Assembly: GCA_001769655.1 (NCBI GenBank)
Contig: MEPC01000001.1
Span: 59,311 to 123,310 of the forward strand
Origin: Bacteroidetes bacterium RIFCSPLOWO2_12_FULL_37_12
GTDB lineage: Bacteria; Bacteroidota; Bacteroidia; 2-12-FULL-37-12
Length of the DNA: 64,000 bases
Direction of reading: 5' to 3'
In this document: piece by piece, positions 10,106 through 19,641 of the stretch
How the letters are laid out: each line of letters starts with the position of its first letter
Numbering within the stretch: position 1 is the stretch's first letter
The notes under the pieces: generated by a model
The model's input: the letters and a program-made list of their open reading frames with translations, nothing else
Database searches by the model: none
Told to the model about the DNA's origin: nothing
Position numbers and translations under genes: made by a program

Positions 10106-10693
10106 TCAATTCAACGATGGATCCTCCGGAAAATTTGCAATAATGGAAAATTCCCGTCCCATGTCTTTCAATATTTTTCTCCAGAGTTTTTCGGGTGTCT
10201 CCGGAAATACATAATCCCTCCTTGCATCGGTAATGATCCACGAATTTTCTTTTACTTCTTTGGTGAGTTGTTCAGGATTCCAACCGGAATATCCTGCAAA
10301 AAAACGCACCTGATCAGGGTTGATTTGTCCCACATCAATCAAAATTTTCAACGTAGAAAAATCTCCTGACCAATAAACGTCATCAACAATTTTTATGCTT
10401 CCTTCTAATTTATTTCCAAGTTTATGCAGAAAATGCAGGGTGTCGGTTTGCACAGGTCCTCCCATAAATAGCGGCGCATCAAAAGCAGGAAAATTCTGAA
10501 GCGCCTCGTTTAATTTATAATTGGAGGGTTTGTTTAATATAAAACCAACGGTACCATTCTCGTTGTGTTCAGTGAGAAGTATCACAGAACGTTTAAAATT
10601 CGGATCTTCAAGGAATGGCTCCGACAGCAGGAGTTTACCGGCTTGTGGCTTAGGGAATTTTGGCTGAGGTTTTGGCATGGGTTGTAAATGCAA
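10106..10693 (-). CDS. YqgE/AlgH family protein (UPF0301)
   Basis: 195 residues with the family pattern: GKLLLSEPFLEDPNFKRSV near the start, LLTEHNENGTVGFILNKP, the FMGGPVQ motif and FFAGYSGWNPEQL. These make the assignment safe, although the biochemical role of YqgE proteins is not settled. No signal peptide. The start may be at 10693 or at the second methionine (MPKPQPKF, 10678). It is upstream of the arginase-family gene on the same strand, with a large inverted repeat between them. Confidence 0.9.
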   Translation of the reverse strand: MHLQPMPKPQPKFPKPQAGKLLLSEPFLEDPNFKRSVILLTEHNENGTVGFILNKPSNYKLNEALQNFPAFDAPLFMGGPVQTDTLHFLHKLGNKLEGSIKIVDDVYWSGDFSTLKILIDVGQINPDQVRFFAGYSGWNPEQLTKEVKENSWIITDARRDYVFPETPEKLWRKILKDMGREFSIIANFPEDPSLN

Positions 10694-10763
10694 ATTAAAC
10701 TCATTTTAATTTAATATTCAAATTTGCCGGTATAATTTCCCAAACATTCTTCTTTAAATCCCA

Positions 10764-10803
10764 CCTCACCCCAGCCCCTCTCCAAAAAAATGGAGAGGGG
10801 TGA
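10764..10803. repeat. CCTCACCCCAGCCCCTCTCC palindromic repeat
   Basis: Stem CCCCTCTCC / GGAGAGGGG around an A-rich loop. Nearly identical to 56311-56353 and related to the hairpin at 7595-7632. It lies in the divergent gap between yqgE and the symporter. Confidence 0.8.
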
Positions 10804-10832
10804 TAAATTTGTAAAATATTCATGCTGTTATG

Positions 10833-10860
10833 TTGAAATAAAAATTTTCATGTAAGTTTG
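10833..10860 (+). promoter_or_regulatory. Promoter of the sodium:solute symporter
   Basis: TTG at 10833-10835, 17 bp, then TAAGTTTG at 10853-10860, matching the Bacteroidota -33/-7 pattern. The -7 box covers the TTG at 10858 that would otherwise be the first start codon, so translation must begin later, at the ATG at 10882. Confidence 0.65.
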
Positions 10861-10881
10861 CATGCAATCCTCTCACTTTTC

Positions 10882-12339
10882 ATGACTTCTTTCTTCATTC
10901 TTTCCTTTGTTGCAATTTATTTTCTAATTCTGTTCGTAATTTCATACATCACCGGAAAGAATGCAGATACTAAATCATTTTTCCTAGCCAACAAACAAGC
11001 CCCCTGGTATTTAGTGGCATTTGGAATGATTGGTGACTCTCTCTCCGGTATTACTTATTTGTCTGTTCCGGGTGCCGTAGGAAAAAGCAACTTTTACTAT
11101 TTACAGGTTGTTTTTGGATATACACTGGGGTATATTGTCATAGCAAAAATACTACTACCCTTGTATTATAGAATGAATCTTACTTCCATTTATAGTTATT
11201 TACTCGAGAGATTTGGCAATGTATCACAGAAAACCGGTTCCTTTTTTTTCCTTCTATCGCGCACATTAGGCGCCGCCTTACGATTATATTTATCAGCCAA
11301 TGTTTTTCAGGTCTTTGTATTCGATAAATTCGGAATTCCTTTTAGTGTCACCCTTTCTGTGATCATCATTTTCATGTTTATTTATACCTATCAGGGTGGA
11401 ATAAAAACTCTGGTCTGGACAGATTCGTTGCAGTCGTTGTTTTTAGTGGCAGGGGTTATACTTTCTATTGCCGCTATCGGAACCAAAATGAATTGGGGCG
11501 TAACAGAAATGATTCATCAGATATCCACAAGCCCCTATACTAATTTATTCAACTGGCACTGGCAGGAAAAACAATTTTTTCTGAAACAGTTTTTTAGCGG
11601 AGCATTCATAGCCATTGTCATGACCGGATTAGACCAGAACATGATGCAAAAAAATCTGAGTTGCAAGTCGTTGGGAGATGCACAAAAAAACCTTTATTGG
11701 TTCAGTGGCATTGTGGTGATAGTAAATATCTTTTTTCTCTCTCTGGGAGTTTTATTGTATTTATACAGCACTGCCAACGGAATGGAAATTCCTTCCAAAA
11801 CCGACCATCTCTTTCCACTTCTGGCATTGAATCACCTTGGACTTTTTGCTTCCATGGTTTTTATTCTGGGATTAACCGCCGCAACATTTAACAGCGCCGA
11901 TTCTGTACTCACCACGCTTACCACTTCTTTTTGTGTGGATTTTTTAAATGTGGAAAATCCCGGCAAATATTCCGAAAAGCAAAAAACAGGGATTCGTCAT
12001 AAAGTCCAGATTTCATTTGGAATTGTTTTACTGTTATTAATACTTGGATTTCAATCGTTTATTGATGATGCTGTTATTAATGCAGTTCTTACCATGGCAG
12101 GATACACGTATGGTCCTCTGTTGGGAATGTTCGCCTTTGGAATATTTACGAATCAAAAACCCATAGATAAATTCGTACCCATGGTTTGTATTTTAGCTCC
12201 TGTGATTTGTTTTTTTATAGCTAACAATTCAAAGCAGTTATTTGGTGGATATGAGTTTGGATTTGAATTGTTGATTCTCAATGGGGCGTTGACGTTTCTG
12301 GGGTTGTGGGCATTGGCGAAAAAGAAAGACCTTAGATGA
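10882..12339 (+). CDS. Sodium:solute symporter (SSS family)
   Basis: 485 residues from the ATG at 10882, chosen because the upstream TTG lies inside the promoter -7 box. About 13 hydrophobic segments run through the whole protein. The segment GMIGDSLSGITYLSVPGAVG in the first quarter and RTLGAALRLYLSANVFQ are typical of the SSS family (Na+-coupled uptake of sugars, amino acids, nucleosides or vitamins). Inner membrane. The substrate cannot be read from the sequence. It stands alone between a promoter and the convergent beta-helix gene. Confidence 0.85.
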   Translation: MTSFFILSFVAIYFLILFVISYITGKNADTKSFFLANKQAPWYLVAFGMIGDSLSGITYLSVPGAVGKSNFYYLQVVFGYTLGYIVIAKILLPLYYRMNLTSIYSYLLERFGNVSQKTGSFFFLLSRTLGAALRLYLSANVFQVFVFDKFGIPFSVTLSVIIIFMFIYTYQGGIKTLVWTDSLQSLFLVAGVILSIAAIGTKMNWGVTEMIHQISTSPYTNLFNWHWQEKQFFLKQFFSGAFIAIVMTGLDQNMMQKNLSCKSLGDAQKNLYWFSGIVVIVNIFFLSLGVLLYLYSTANGMEIPSKTDHLFPLLALNHLGLFASMVFILGLTAATFNSADSVLTTLTTSFCVDFLNVENPGKYSEKQKTGIRHKVQISFGIVLLLLILGFQSFIDDAVINAVLTMAGYTYGPLLGMFAFGIFTNQKPIDKFVPMVCILAPVICFFIANNSKQLFGGYEFGFELLILNGALTFLGLWALAKKKDLR

Positions 12340-12446
12340 CTTTCAATTCGTCTTCTCCTTTTATGTTTAAAAAATAAATTTTTTCATATCAGTTTGCCAA
12401 ATAAATGAGTAGAACTTATAAAATTACGGAAAACATAAAAATTTCT

Positions 12447-14276
12447 TTACCAGCTTTCAGTCCCCATTATAAAAAAACTGAATTTTAATGTTGAGCCCAA
12501 AAGGTTCTGCAATTCATATCTGGAATTGGTACTTGACCAATAAATATTAATTTGCCCGGGAGTATCTTTGGCAGGAGTAAACCACCCATCAGGGTCGGAC
12601 ATTTCCAAGGTTGAAATTGAACCTCTCAAACTATACATCGCACTTGGACCACCACTGGTATTAACTACTATAACACCATATACCATTGAGCCGTTATTTA
12701 TACTTGTTACAGAACCATTATCCAAAGAAACTTTTGAACTTGTTTGAGGAGATTCAACAATGGTTCCGGAGTTTGATTTTACTCGGTCATAAACGGCATA
12801 GTTTACTCCATCCTGTTCATCTCTTATCATCAATACTTTCGGAGATAGCCCTTGCCCGATAGATCGTACTCCACCTGTATTCGACCAAAAAACATTACTT
12901 ACAATAATTGGATAAGTCGTACTGTCAAGCGCATACGTATTTCTAGGAGCGCCTAATGTTCCTGCTAATAACATTGAGTTTGAAATTATTCCTCCACGAA
13001 CATTATGCAAATAAATACCATTTGTTGACTGAATATCTTCCTGGTTTGAAGCGCCAAATACATTGTCAATAATCAGGTTTTGCATACTGTAGTTATGATT
13101 AATATAAATTACATATCCTTCTGCCGTTGAAGAGGACTGTTCCCATCTTATGTTTCTTAAATTAAAATTAAGTGAAGCTTGGGCAGAAGTATTATCATTC
13201 CAGTAAAGACCATATTTCCCCAATACCCACGCATGAAAACCGTCAAACGTAACATTTGTTAAATTAATACCTGAAGCAATCCGGACACATGCTTCAGATG
13301 TTGCAGGACCTTCATCTGCTCCGAGATAAAGATCGGTAAAATGTGCCTGATCAATATCTATTAAATCGTTAGGATTGTCTTCAATAGAAATAGGGCGGTC
13401 AGCGAAAATCGTTGATTTACTTATTGTTAATATATCTCTGCCTCGGTATTGAATTCCTATTGATGTATTTCCATTCCAGCTACCTACACTAATATTATTT
13501 ATATCCATAACATCAACATCCGTAACTTTTATAGCTATTTTTTGAGCAGATGAAGATCCATAAAAACTAATATCTTTTATTGAGCATTGAAAAAGCGTCA
13601 GACCGGGACCTTTATCAAAATTAAATACTACACCGGCTTCCGAATATAAAGTTGTTGCATAAACTCCAGATCCTGAAAAATGTATTCTGTCTTTATTAAC
13701 ATTAATAGTACCGGTAAGATAAATATCTCCCCGTGGGATAAGTAAACGCTCACCTGACCCAGTAACAGAATTTATTGCGGCTTGAATAGTTGCAGTATTG
13801 GCGATTTTTTCGTCTGCTGTAGCTCCTGATCCAAATACAATCGTTCCATAATTTCTGACATCTCCTTCGGGATATACATTCCCACTGTTTTTTGCATAAA
13901 GCGCGTAAGGAACACTTAGTAGCTGACTGACAATATTGACTGTGTAATTTGTGGAGCCATCAGGATCAATTTCTACTTTAAGAAAAAAAGGTCCGTTTTC
14001 CCATTTTATTGTCGAAAAGTTATCAGTGGTTGTTCCTCCCCCTATTTCAAGTGATATCAGTCCGCTTTCATTGGTGGTGGATGTGTGTGTTTCGGCATAT
14101 ACAACTGTTCCACTTGGTGTGCTTTGTAAAATGCTTGCTTTCACCCCCACACTTGTGCCTTGTACTAAAATACCATTTACATTACGCACCAATGTCTGAT
14201 AATTCATTTTGTAAGGAGATTGGGCTTCTACATTTAAAGATAAAATAAATGCAATTAAAAAAAACAGATTTTTCAT
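12447..14276 (-). CDS. Exported beta-helix (pectate-lyase-like) protein with Bacteroidota N-terminal domain
   Basis: 609 residues with a signal peptide ending near NVEAQS. Residues ~20-135 form a domain (MNYQTLVRNVNGI ... QLLSVPYALYAK) that is also the N-terminus of the next gene upstream. Residues ~145-470 begin with TIQAAINSVTGSGERLLIPRG, the usual start of a pectate-lyase-3-like right-handed beta-helix, and contain repeated N-rich turns. The C-terminal ~120 residues resemble a distal tail-spike or lectin-like cap but match nothing I can name. No clear sorting domain is seen. Second gene of a two-gene operon, 22 bp after 14299. Likely surface-exposed; function unknown. Confidence 0.7.
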   Translation of the reverse strand: MKNLFFLIAFILSLNVEAQSPYKMNYQTLVRNVNGILVQGTSVGVKASILQSTPSGTVVYAETHTSTTNESGLISLEIGGGTTTDNFSTIKWENGPFFLKVEIDPDGSTNYTVNIVSQLLSVPYALYAKNSGNVYPEGDVRNYGTIVFGSGATADEKIANTATIQAAINSVTGSGERLLIPRGDIYLTGTINVNKDRIHFSGSGVYATTLYSEAGVVFNFDKGPGLTLFQCSIKDISFYGSSSAQKIAIKVTDVDVMDINNISVGSWNGNTSIGIQYRGRDILTISKSTIFADRPISIEDNPNDLIDIDQAHFTDLYLGADEGPATSEACVRIASGINLTNVTFDGFHAWVLGKYGLYWNDNTSAQASLNFNLRNIRWEQSSSTAEGYVIYINHNYSMQNLIIDNVFGASNQEDIQSTNGIYLHNVRGGIISNSMLLAGTLGAPRNTYALDSTTYPIIVSNVFWSNTGGVRSIGQGLSPKVLMIRDEQDGVNYAVYDRVKSNSGTIVESPQTSSKVSLDNGSVTSINNGSMVYGVIVVNTSGGPSAMYSLRGSISTLEMSDPDGWFTPAKDTPGQINIYWSSTNSRYELQNLLGSTLKFSFFIMGTESW

Positions 14277-14298
14277 TTTTTAATAATTATTGTAATTT

Positions 14299-15087
14299 CT
14301 AAAATGAACGAATAGAACGTACAACATAGTTTATACTTTTAGCTTTAATACTCTGTGTTCCGTTACTGAAATTCTGGTTCCATGAAACGGTAAAATCTCC
14401 TTCGGAGGAACTCCAGTAATTCACAACAGTTCCTAAAGCAAATCCTCCTATCGCACTCCGGTTAGTGTACATCAGGTTAAGTTCATATTTGGTCGGTAAT
14501 TTCCAATCAGTAAATTTTTTCCCATTTTGACTGTGATAAGATGCGTTGTTAATATTATCATGAGCAAGATACCAACTAGTTTCTGCACCCTGATCCTGTG
14601 TTTCTGATACCAAACCATGCTTGCCATCCGGAGTGATATAAAAGACATATCCACCTAATTCCGGATGCAAGCCAAGAGTATAAGTGGGATCGTTGTTATT
14701 TGCAGAAAATAATGCATAAGGAACACTCAGCAATTCTGAAGTACCTGAAATGGTATAGTTAGAGCCACCGGTTGGATCTGTTTCGGTTTTAATAAAAAAA
14801 GGACCATCTGCCCAGTTGATCAAAGCAACGGCACCAATAATAGGCGCTCCTCCACCAATTATCAGATTTGCCAATCCATTTGAATTAGTAGTGAGTGTGT
14901 GTACTTCAGAAAATACTGCTGTATTGCTACTGTCAAGAATACTGATCTTAATTCCTATAGGTTTATCTGAAATTAATTCTCCCGCATTATTTCTGATAAC
15001 TGCCTGGTAGCTCATTTTTTGAGGTGTCTGCGCAAATACTACTTTAGCGATTAATAATGCTAATAAAAGTGTAAATAACTTTCTCAT
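14299..15087 (-). CDS. Exported protein with Bacteroidota N-terminal domain and DUF1566/Lcl-like C-terminus
   Basis: 262 residues. Signal peptide ends near VVFAQT. Residues ~22-135 (KMSYQAVIRNNAGELI ... ELLSVPYALFSAN) are the domain shared with the following gene. The C-terminal part has HPELGGYVFYITPDGKHG and DWKLPTKYELNLMY ... YWSSSE, the pattern of DUF1566/Lcl domains (FGE-sulfatase/lectin-like fold). First gene of the operon, driven by the promoter at 15132-15163. Location extracellular or surface, inferred. No catalytic residues recognised. Confidence 0.75.
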   Translation of the reverse strand: MRKLFTLLLALLIAKVVFAQTPQKMSYQAVIRNNAGELISDKPIGIKISILDSSNTAVFSEVHTLTTNSNGLANLIIGGGAPIIGAVALINWADGPFFIKTETDPTGGSNYTISGTSELLSVPYALFSANNNDPTYTLGLHPELGGYVFYITPDGKHGLVSETQDQGAETSWYLAHDNINNASYHSQNGKKFTDWKLPTKYELNLMYTNRSAIGGFALGTVVNYWSSSEGDFTVSWNQNFSNGTQSIKAKSINYVVRSIRSF

Positions 15088-15131
15088 ATTTTAATTTTAA
15101 TTTATTAAAATGAAAGGTTACTGTTCAATGC

Positions 15132-15163
15132 CAAAGGTAAAAATATTTTGAACAATGACCAAA
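15132..15163 (-). promoter_or_regulatory. Promoter of the two-gene exported-protein operon
   Basis: On the minus strand, TTTG (complement of 15160-15163) is followed after 20 bp by TACCTTTG (complement of 15132-15139), a full match to TTTG-N20-TAnnTTTG. The start codon is about 45 bp further on. Confidence 0.65.
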
Positions 15164-15443
15164 TTTGATATTCTTTTCACAATAGGAAAGTGCTTTTGTT
15201 ATGCAACATGAGAAAATAAAGCCAAAAATTTCTACCTTCGTAGCAAAAAAGATAAATGAGAATTTAAAATATGGTTATCCTGTTTTGAAATCAGAATCCC
15301 GAGAGAAACTACTGAACCAAAATAAACAAGATAATGAAAAAGAAAAAATATGACGTAGTGTAAATGATGCGAGACATCAGAAACAAAATATCGGTGCCAA
15401 TTCTGTAAATCTTATTTCGTCTCAAACCTAAATATCAAACACA
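15164..15443. other. Noncoding divergent gap
   Basis: AT-rich region upstream of the methyltransferase at 15444. A TACCTTCG at 15233-15240 is one base from a -7 box. No gene, RNA or strong hairpin was seen. Confidence 0.4.
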
Positions 15444-16208
15444 ATGAATGATTTAGAAAAGTATTTTAGAGCCAATACAAAAAGATTAATCCATAAATGG
15501 AATCATTACTTTGATGTATATGATAGACATTTGAGTAAGTACAGAAACAAAGAAATCACGGTTTTGGAAATAGGTATTTCACAAGGAGGAAGCCTTCAAA
15601 TGTGGAAAAATTATTTCGGTGACAAAGCTAAAATAGTTGGAATTGATATAGACCCTCGCTGTAAACAATTAGAAGAAGAAAATATTAAAATATTTATTGG
15701 TTCTCAATCAGACCGGAATTTCCTGAGGGATGTCAAAAAGCAAATTCCTATGGTTGATATTTTAATTGACGATGGTGGACATACAATGAATCAGCAAATT
15801 GTCAGTTACGAAGAATTGTTTGATCACGTTAAAGAAGATGGGATTTATTTATGTGAGGACCTGCATACATCCTACTGGATAACGTTTGGAGGTGGTCATA
15901 AAAGAAGAGGGACTTTTATTGAATATAGCAAAAACTTTATTGACTTCATTAATGCTCATCATTCCAAACAAAGATGTCTAAAAGTCAATGAGTTTACAAA
16001 ATCAGTTAGTTCAATTCATTATTATGATAGTATAGTTGTGGTTGAAAAAAGAAAAATGGGAAAACCTTTTCAAGAGGAAACCGGAACAATTTCTTTTGAT
16101 CCACCGGTTAAGCCAAAGAATTTATTGAATAGAATTAAAAATATACTTTTAAGGATAATAAACACACCTTTACAATTCTTTAGGTTGGGCGGGGTTGTAT
16201 GGAAATAA
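15444..16208 (+). CDS. Class I SAM-dependent methyltransferase (macrocin/CmcI-like)
   Basis: 254 residues. Motif I reads VLEIGISQGGSLQMW near residue 37; GIDIDPRC follows (acidic motif II), then ILIDDGGHTMNQQI, a DDGGH metal/substrate motif typical of the cephalosporin-hydroxylase/demethylmacrocin O-methyltransferase group. Known: members methylate sugars or antibiotic aglycones, often on a Mg2+-bound hydroxyl. Here it stands alone without glycosyltransferases, so the substrate is open. The gap upstream is 356 bp of AT-rich sequence. Confidence 0.75.
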   Translation: MNDLEKYFRANTKRLIHKWNHYFDVYDRHLSKYRNKEITVLEIGISQGGSLQMWKNYFGDKAKIVGIDIDPRCKQLEEENIKIFIGSQSDRNFLRDVKKQIPMVDILIDDGGHTMNQQIVSYEELFDHVKEDGIYLCEDLHTSYWITFGGGHKRRGTFIEYSKNFIDFINAHHSKQRCLKVNEFTKSVSSIHYYDSIVVVEKRKMGKPFQEETGTISFDPPVKPKNLLNRIKNILLRIINTPLQFFRLGGVVWK

Positions 16209-16227
16209 ACGTTTGCTAAAAACTAAA

Positions 16228-16255
16228 GTAGAGAAGTTGCATGCAACGTCTCTAC
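16228..16255. repeat. GTAGAGA...TCTCTAC palindrome
   Basis: 28-bp near-palindrome with central GTTGCATGCAAC, in the short gap before the convergent thioredoxin-like gene. Same outer ends as 20429-20456 and 54203-54232. Confidence 0.75.
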
Positions 16256-16269
16256 ATACCGGCTGAGGT

Positions 16270-16785
16270 TTATTTAAATAATAACGCATCTACCTTGGTT
16301 TCTCCCTCAAACTTGCGAAGTAGCCGGTGGTTTGAATCATAAATGAAAAACGATGGCACTATCACAGAACCAAAAATTTTCCTGAATTCCCCTGTGGAAT
16401 CGTGCACTAAACGGATGTTTGATTCTGTAAATAATTCAAACCGTTTGCCAAAGGCAGAAATGGAATCCAAGGGTTCAGCAGATACCATAAGCAGAAAAAT
16501 ATCCTGAAATTCATTGATTCTGCTTTTTATTTCTCTTGCTTCGTATTGACAATGATCGCAGGATGGATTAAAATAATTGATTATCAATGGCACTCCGCCC
16601 GGAATATCTTTTTCAGTAAACACCTTGTTTTGCAACGTTCTAAAATTCAATGGAGGGAGATTTTTAATTTCCTCAGCGCTTTTTTGTTTAGCAAAAAATG
16701 ATTTTGTAATCAAAAATCCGAGACACACAATTAGCAGGATGACGGAAGTCAGGACGATGGTTTTTAAACGGGATTTTGGTGTCAT
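16270..16785 (-). CDS. Membrane-anchored thioredoxin-like (TlpA/AhpC-TSA) protein
   Basis: 171 residues. An N-terminal membrane anchor (residues ~10-30) is followed by a thioredoxin-fold domain with IINYFNPSCDHCQYEAREI; the CDHC pair is the redox-active CxxC. FFIYDSNHRLLRKFEG near the end fits the last strands of TlpA-like proteins. Known: such proteins reduce disulfides in the periplasm (cytochrome c maturation, oxidative stress). Inferred: periplasm-facing. It lies downstream of lptD on the same strand, separated by a strong hairpin. Confidence 0.75.
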   Translation of the reverse strand: MTPKSRLKTIVLTSVILLIVCLGFLITKSFFAKQKSAEEIKNLPPLNFRTLQNKVFTEKDIPGGVPLIINYFNPSCDHCQYEAREIKSRINEFQDIFLLMVSAEPLDSISAFGKRFELFTESNIRLVHDSTGEFRKIFGSVIVPSFFIYDSNHRLLRKFEGETKVDALLFK

Positions 16786-16818
16786 GTGATTTAGGCATTA
16801 GTAATTGGTCATTTATCG

Positions 16819-16846
16819 CCTTCGTTTGTGTCCTCACAAACGAAGG
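16819..16846. repeat. Perfect 12-bp-stem hairpin
   Basis: CCTTCGTTTGTG, loop TCCT, CACAAACGAAGG. Perfect stem in the gap between two minus-strand genes, flanked on both sides by GGTCATT copies. No T-run, so it is more likely a dispersed palindrome than a classical terminator. Confidence 0.7.
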
Positions 16847-16877
16847 TATTGGTCATTCGTAAATCGTAAATCTCTTC

Positions 16878-19544
16878 TCACTGATCATACCATTCTCTTT
16901 TTCTTTCTAATTTCAAATCTTTCAACAATGCTGATTTTACGTTGATAGTGACACTGTATCGTTGATACAAACCGTAAGGAATCCAATTGAATTTTAATTC
17001 CCAACAGTGCAAATCGCGGTTAATGCCAATATTCGTGCTAATCAAATCATTATTAGTAAAATCATATCCAGAACTTCCGGTGAACGCCCATTTTTCGCTT
17101 AATTTTAAACTGCCATTGAAGGATAAAGATTGGTTTGTTTTGTTTTCTTTTTTCCTCGAAAACGTATAACTGCGCTGATAATTCACTGACAAACTCCAGG
17201 GGAGTGAAAATGGCAGATACCCCTCCGTAAAATCCATTGAATTAACAGAGGTTTTAATGACAGACAAGGGTGTCTTTTGTCCCAGAATGGAATTTAGAGA
17301 AGTTCGTAACGTAATATTAGCCGAGTGCAACCGGGCTAACCGTTTATTTTCTTCCCATTCAAAGCGGTGCACATTCAAATCGTTATCGTCAGTAATGTAT
17401 GGGTCATACATCGAACTGTATTCTATCCCAATCTTGTTTTCAAACAAGGTGGTTCTGGCTGAAAGATTAATTCTTGACAAATTAAAAGAATCAGCCGCGA
17501 GGTTGTAATTGCCCGATATCCCTACGTTTTCAAAAAGTGACACTTTACGGCTTTTTTGGGAAGTGTCCTTCCGTGAACGTACCTTCATTTCCAACGCATT
17601 GCTGATAGAGAAACCTATCGCCTCTTGTATTCCTTTAGAGGGTTCCCCGTATAAAAAATTTGAAAAACGTGAATACAGCTTATTATCAAAATGTTCGTAA
17701 TATCCATAAGTTGCTTCCGAAAAATCAGGCACATAGCGGAATGACACGGATGGACGCAAGGTATGACGTATTGCCTGAAGGGATTTACTGCGAAAATTTA
17801 ATGTTCCATAAATCACGGTAGAAGCCGCCGCAGAAGCCGAATACACGCCATAGCGGGCAAACCATTTCACTGTATCAATGGAAATCCCTCCGGTATCATT
17901 CCTGTATATGTTTCTGCTAACCAGCGACCATTTTTCTGTATAGTTCATCTCCGGTGACACAGTAAAATATTTTAGAGCGCGGAATTGTGTGGATGCCCTG
18001 ACAACCTGCTGAGCGCCATTGCGCATCTTATTTTGCAATTGTGAACGTTTTTCGCCCGGCGCTAACTTTTCAAATCCTAACCGATTGAATAATTGTAATG
18101 AATCCTCATGGGCGGTTAAATCATTTCTTGCATTGAATGAATAATTCACATAAATCATCTCGTACCAGCGGAGTTTTCCTATTTGAATTTTTCTTTTAAA
18201 AGGCGATAATCGTTCGGAATTTACTGCCAGTTCAGGAAATGTAAACGAAACTGCTTTTGTGCTATTGTTTTGGCTATGCCGCATGCCTAGGTTCATATTT
18301 AAAGGAGTGCCATAAAGCGGTTGTGAATAATAAATATTGGATGAAATGGAATTGGTAAACCGGTTCTCATCGGGAGTAAGGGAATTTCTGAAATTTGAAG
18401 TACTTCCAAAATTTACGTTGGCTTGAAAATTTTCTTGTCTCTTGGGAACCTTACGATGAGACCAATTCAAAAAATAATCTACTTCTCTTGTAAATTCTTT
18501 GGTACCTTCCACTCCGGTGGGTCTGCGGTTGTAAGTAAATTTCAGATTCCCGTCTCTTTTATACATTTTTTTATATTTACTTTCCATGATGGTTCCCCAT
18601 GCGCCTTTTGTATAAACACTGCCTCTTACAGCCAAATCCATATAATCGTTGATGGCAAAATAATACCCGCCATTCTCAAGAAAAAAACCAAACTGGTTGG
18701 TTTCTCCATAGGTAGGAAGTAAAATGCCGGAGGATTTACCTTTTCGGGATGGGAAAACACCAAATAAAAATCCGAGTGGTGTGGGTACATCTGCAACTGC
18801 GAGGTAAAAAGGTCCGGTGACAATTTTCTCATTGGGAATCAGTTTCGATTTTCTGGAATAAATATAAAAATGCGGTTTGGCTCTGTCGCAGGTGGTATAA
18901 CGTGTGGCGCCTATATACAACTCGTTTTTTTCATTTTTATTTACAAGCGAGCCATGCACATACGACTCGCCGTATTGAGTAATCACGTTCGAAATAGCGC
19001 CCTGACGTGTTTTAAAATTGTAACCGATTTTGTCGGAAGTGTAGGTATCTTTGTTTTCGGTAAAAACCGGTTTTCCTGTAGTGTCACCTTTTTCATTTTT
19101 GTGACCCTTTGAGCGCATAATGCTCGTGTTCCAATCCACTTCAATAAAATCTGCCTTCAGGGTCATGTTATCATATTTTACATCTGCATTCATGTACATG
19201 TACATTTTTCTCGAATCAAGGTCTAAATACATGGAATCATTGCATTGATAAAAAACAGTAGTTTTTATGTCTTTTCTGGCATCAAGGGTGTCATTTTTCA
19301 AACTGTCATTTTCATTGAGAGTAGTGTCTGAAATGTTAGTCATTTCATTTGAAAAAGTGGATAAAGAATCGTCGTTGTTATATATAGGTTTCTTAACCAA
19401 GTTTGTATCTTTGCCGTATAAAACCGAATCAGATATGTTCTGGGCGTTGATAGGGACCACAAGACAAGATGTAATAACAAAAAAAATCAACTTACATTTC
19501 AGATATAAATTCAGAAAACTAATATGGTTTTTACTATTAGTCAT
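16878..19544 (-). CDS. lptD: LPS-assembly protein LptD, Bacteroidota type
   Basis: 888 residues. The signal peptide (basic start, IFFVITSCLVVPINAQN) is followed by an OstA-like jellyroll region (residues ~95-260, with DSRKMYMYMNADVKYDNMT and ADFIEVDWNT) and then a long beta-barrel with alternating aromatic strands ending in the C-terminus. VADVPTPLGFLFGVFPSRKG is a conserved stretch of this group. Known: LptD is the outer-membrane translocon that inserts lipopolysaccharide. Its divergent neighbours (amidase, MCE protein) also act in the envelope. The C-terminal residue is not aromatic, which is unusual for a barrel, but the strand pattern is clear. Confidence 0.85.
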   Translation of the reverse strand: MTNSKNHISFLNLYLKCKLIFFVITSCLVVPINAQNISDSVLYGKDTNLVKKPIYNNDDSLSTFSNEMTNISDTTLNENDSLKNDTLDARKDIKTTVFYQCNDSMYLDLDSRKMYMYMNADVKYDNMTLKADFIEVDWNTSIMRSKGHKNEKGDTTGKPVFTENKDTYTSDKIGYNFKTRQGAISNVITQYGESYVHGSLVNKNEKNELYIGATRYTTCDRAKPHFYIYSRKSKLIPNEKIVTGPFYLAVADVPTPLGFLFGVFPSRKGKSSGILLPTYGETNQFGFFLENGGYYFAINDYMDLAVRGSVYTKGAWGTIMESKYKKMYKRDGNLKFTYNRRPTGVEGTKEFTREVDYFLNWSHRKVPKRQENFQANVNFGSTSNFRNSLTPDENRFTNSISSNIYYSQPLYGTPLNMNLGMRHSQNNSTKAVSFTFPELAVNSERLSPFKRKIQIGKLRWYEMIYVNYSFNARNDLTAHEDSLQLFNRLGFEKLAPGEKRSQLQNKMRNGAQQVVRASTQFRALKYFTVSPEMNYTEKWSLVSRNIYRNDTGGISIDTVKWFARYGVYSASAAASTVIYGTLNFRSKSLQAIRHTLRPSVSFRYVPDFSEATYGYYEHFDNKLYSRFSNFLYGEPSKGIQEAIGFSISNALEMKVRSRKDTSQKSRKVSLFENVGISGNYNLAADSFNLSRINLSARTTLFENKIGIEYSSMYDPYITDDNDLNVHRFEWEENKRLARLHSANITLRTSLNSILGQKTPLSVIKTSVNSMDFTEGYLPFSLPWSLSVNYQRSYTFSRKKENKTNQSLSFNGSLKLSEKWAFTGSSGYDFTNNDLISTNIGINRDLHCWELKFNWIPYGLYQRYSVTINVKSALLKDLKLERKREWYDQ

Positions 19545-19564
19545 TTAACTATTTTAGAATAAAA

Positions 19565-19595
19565 TTGAGCATTACTGAAAAATTCATTAATTTTG
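19565..19595 (+). promoter_or_regulatory. Promoter of the amidase-MCE genes
   Basis: TTG at 19565-19567, 20 bp, then TAATTTTG at 19588-19595. It is in the ~100-bp divergent gap shared with lptD and about 46 bp upstream of the amidase start. Confidence 0.65.
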
Positions 19596-19641
19596 CAAAT
19601 ATGTATTATTAACACTGAAGCGCAGAACTCAAAACGCAAAA

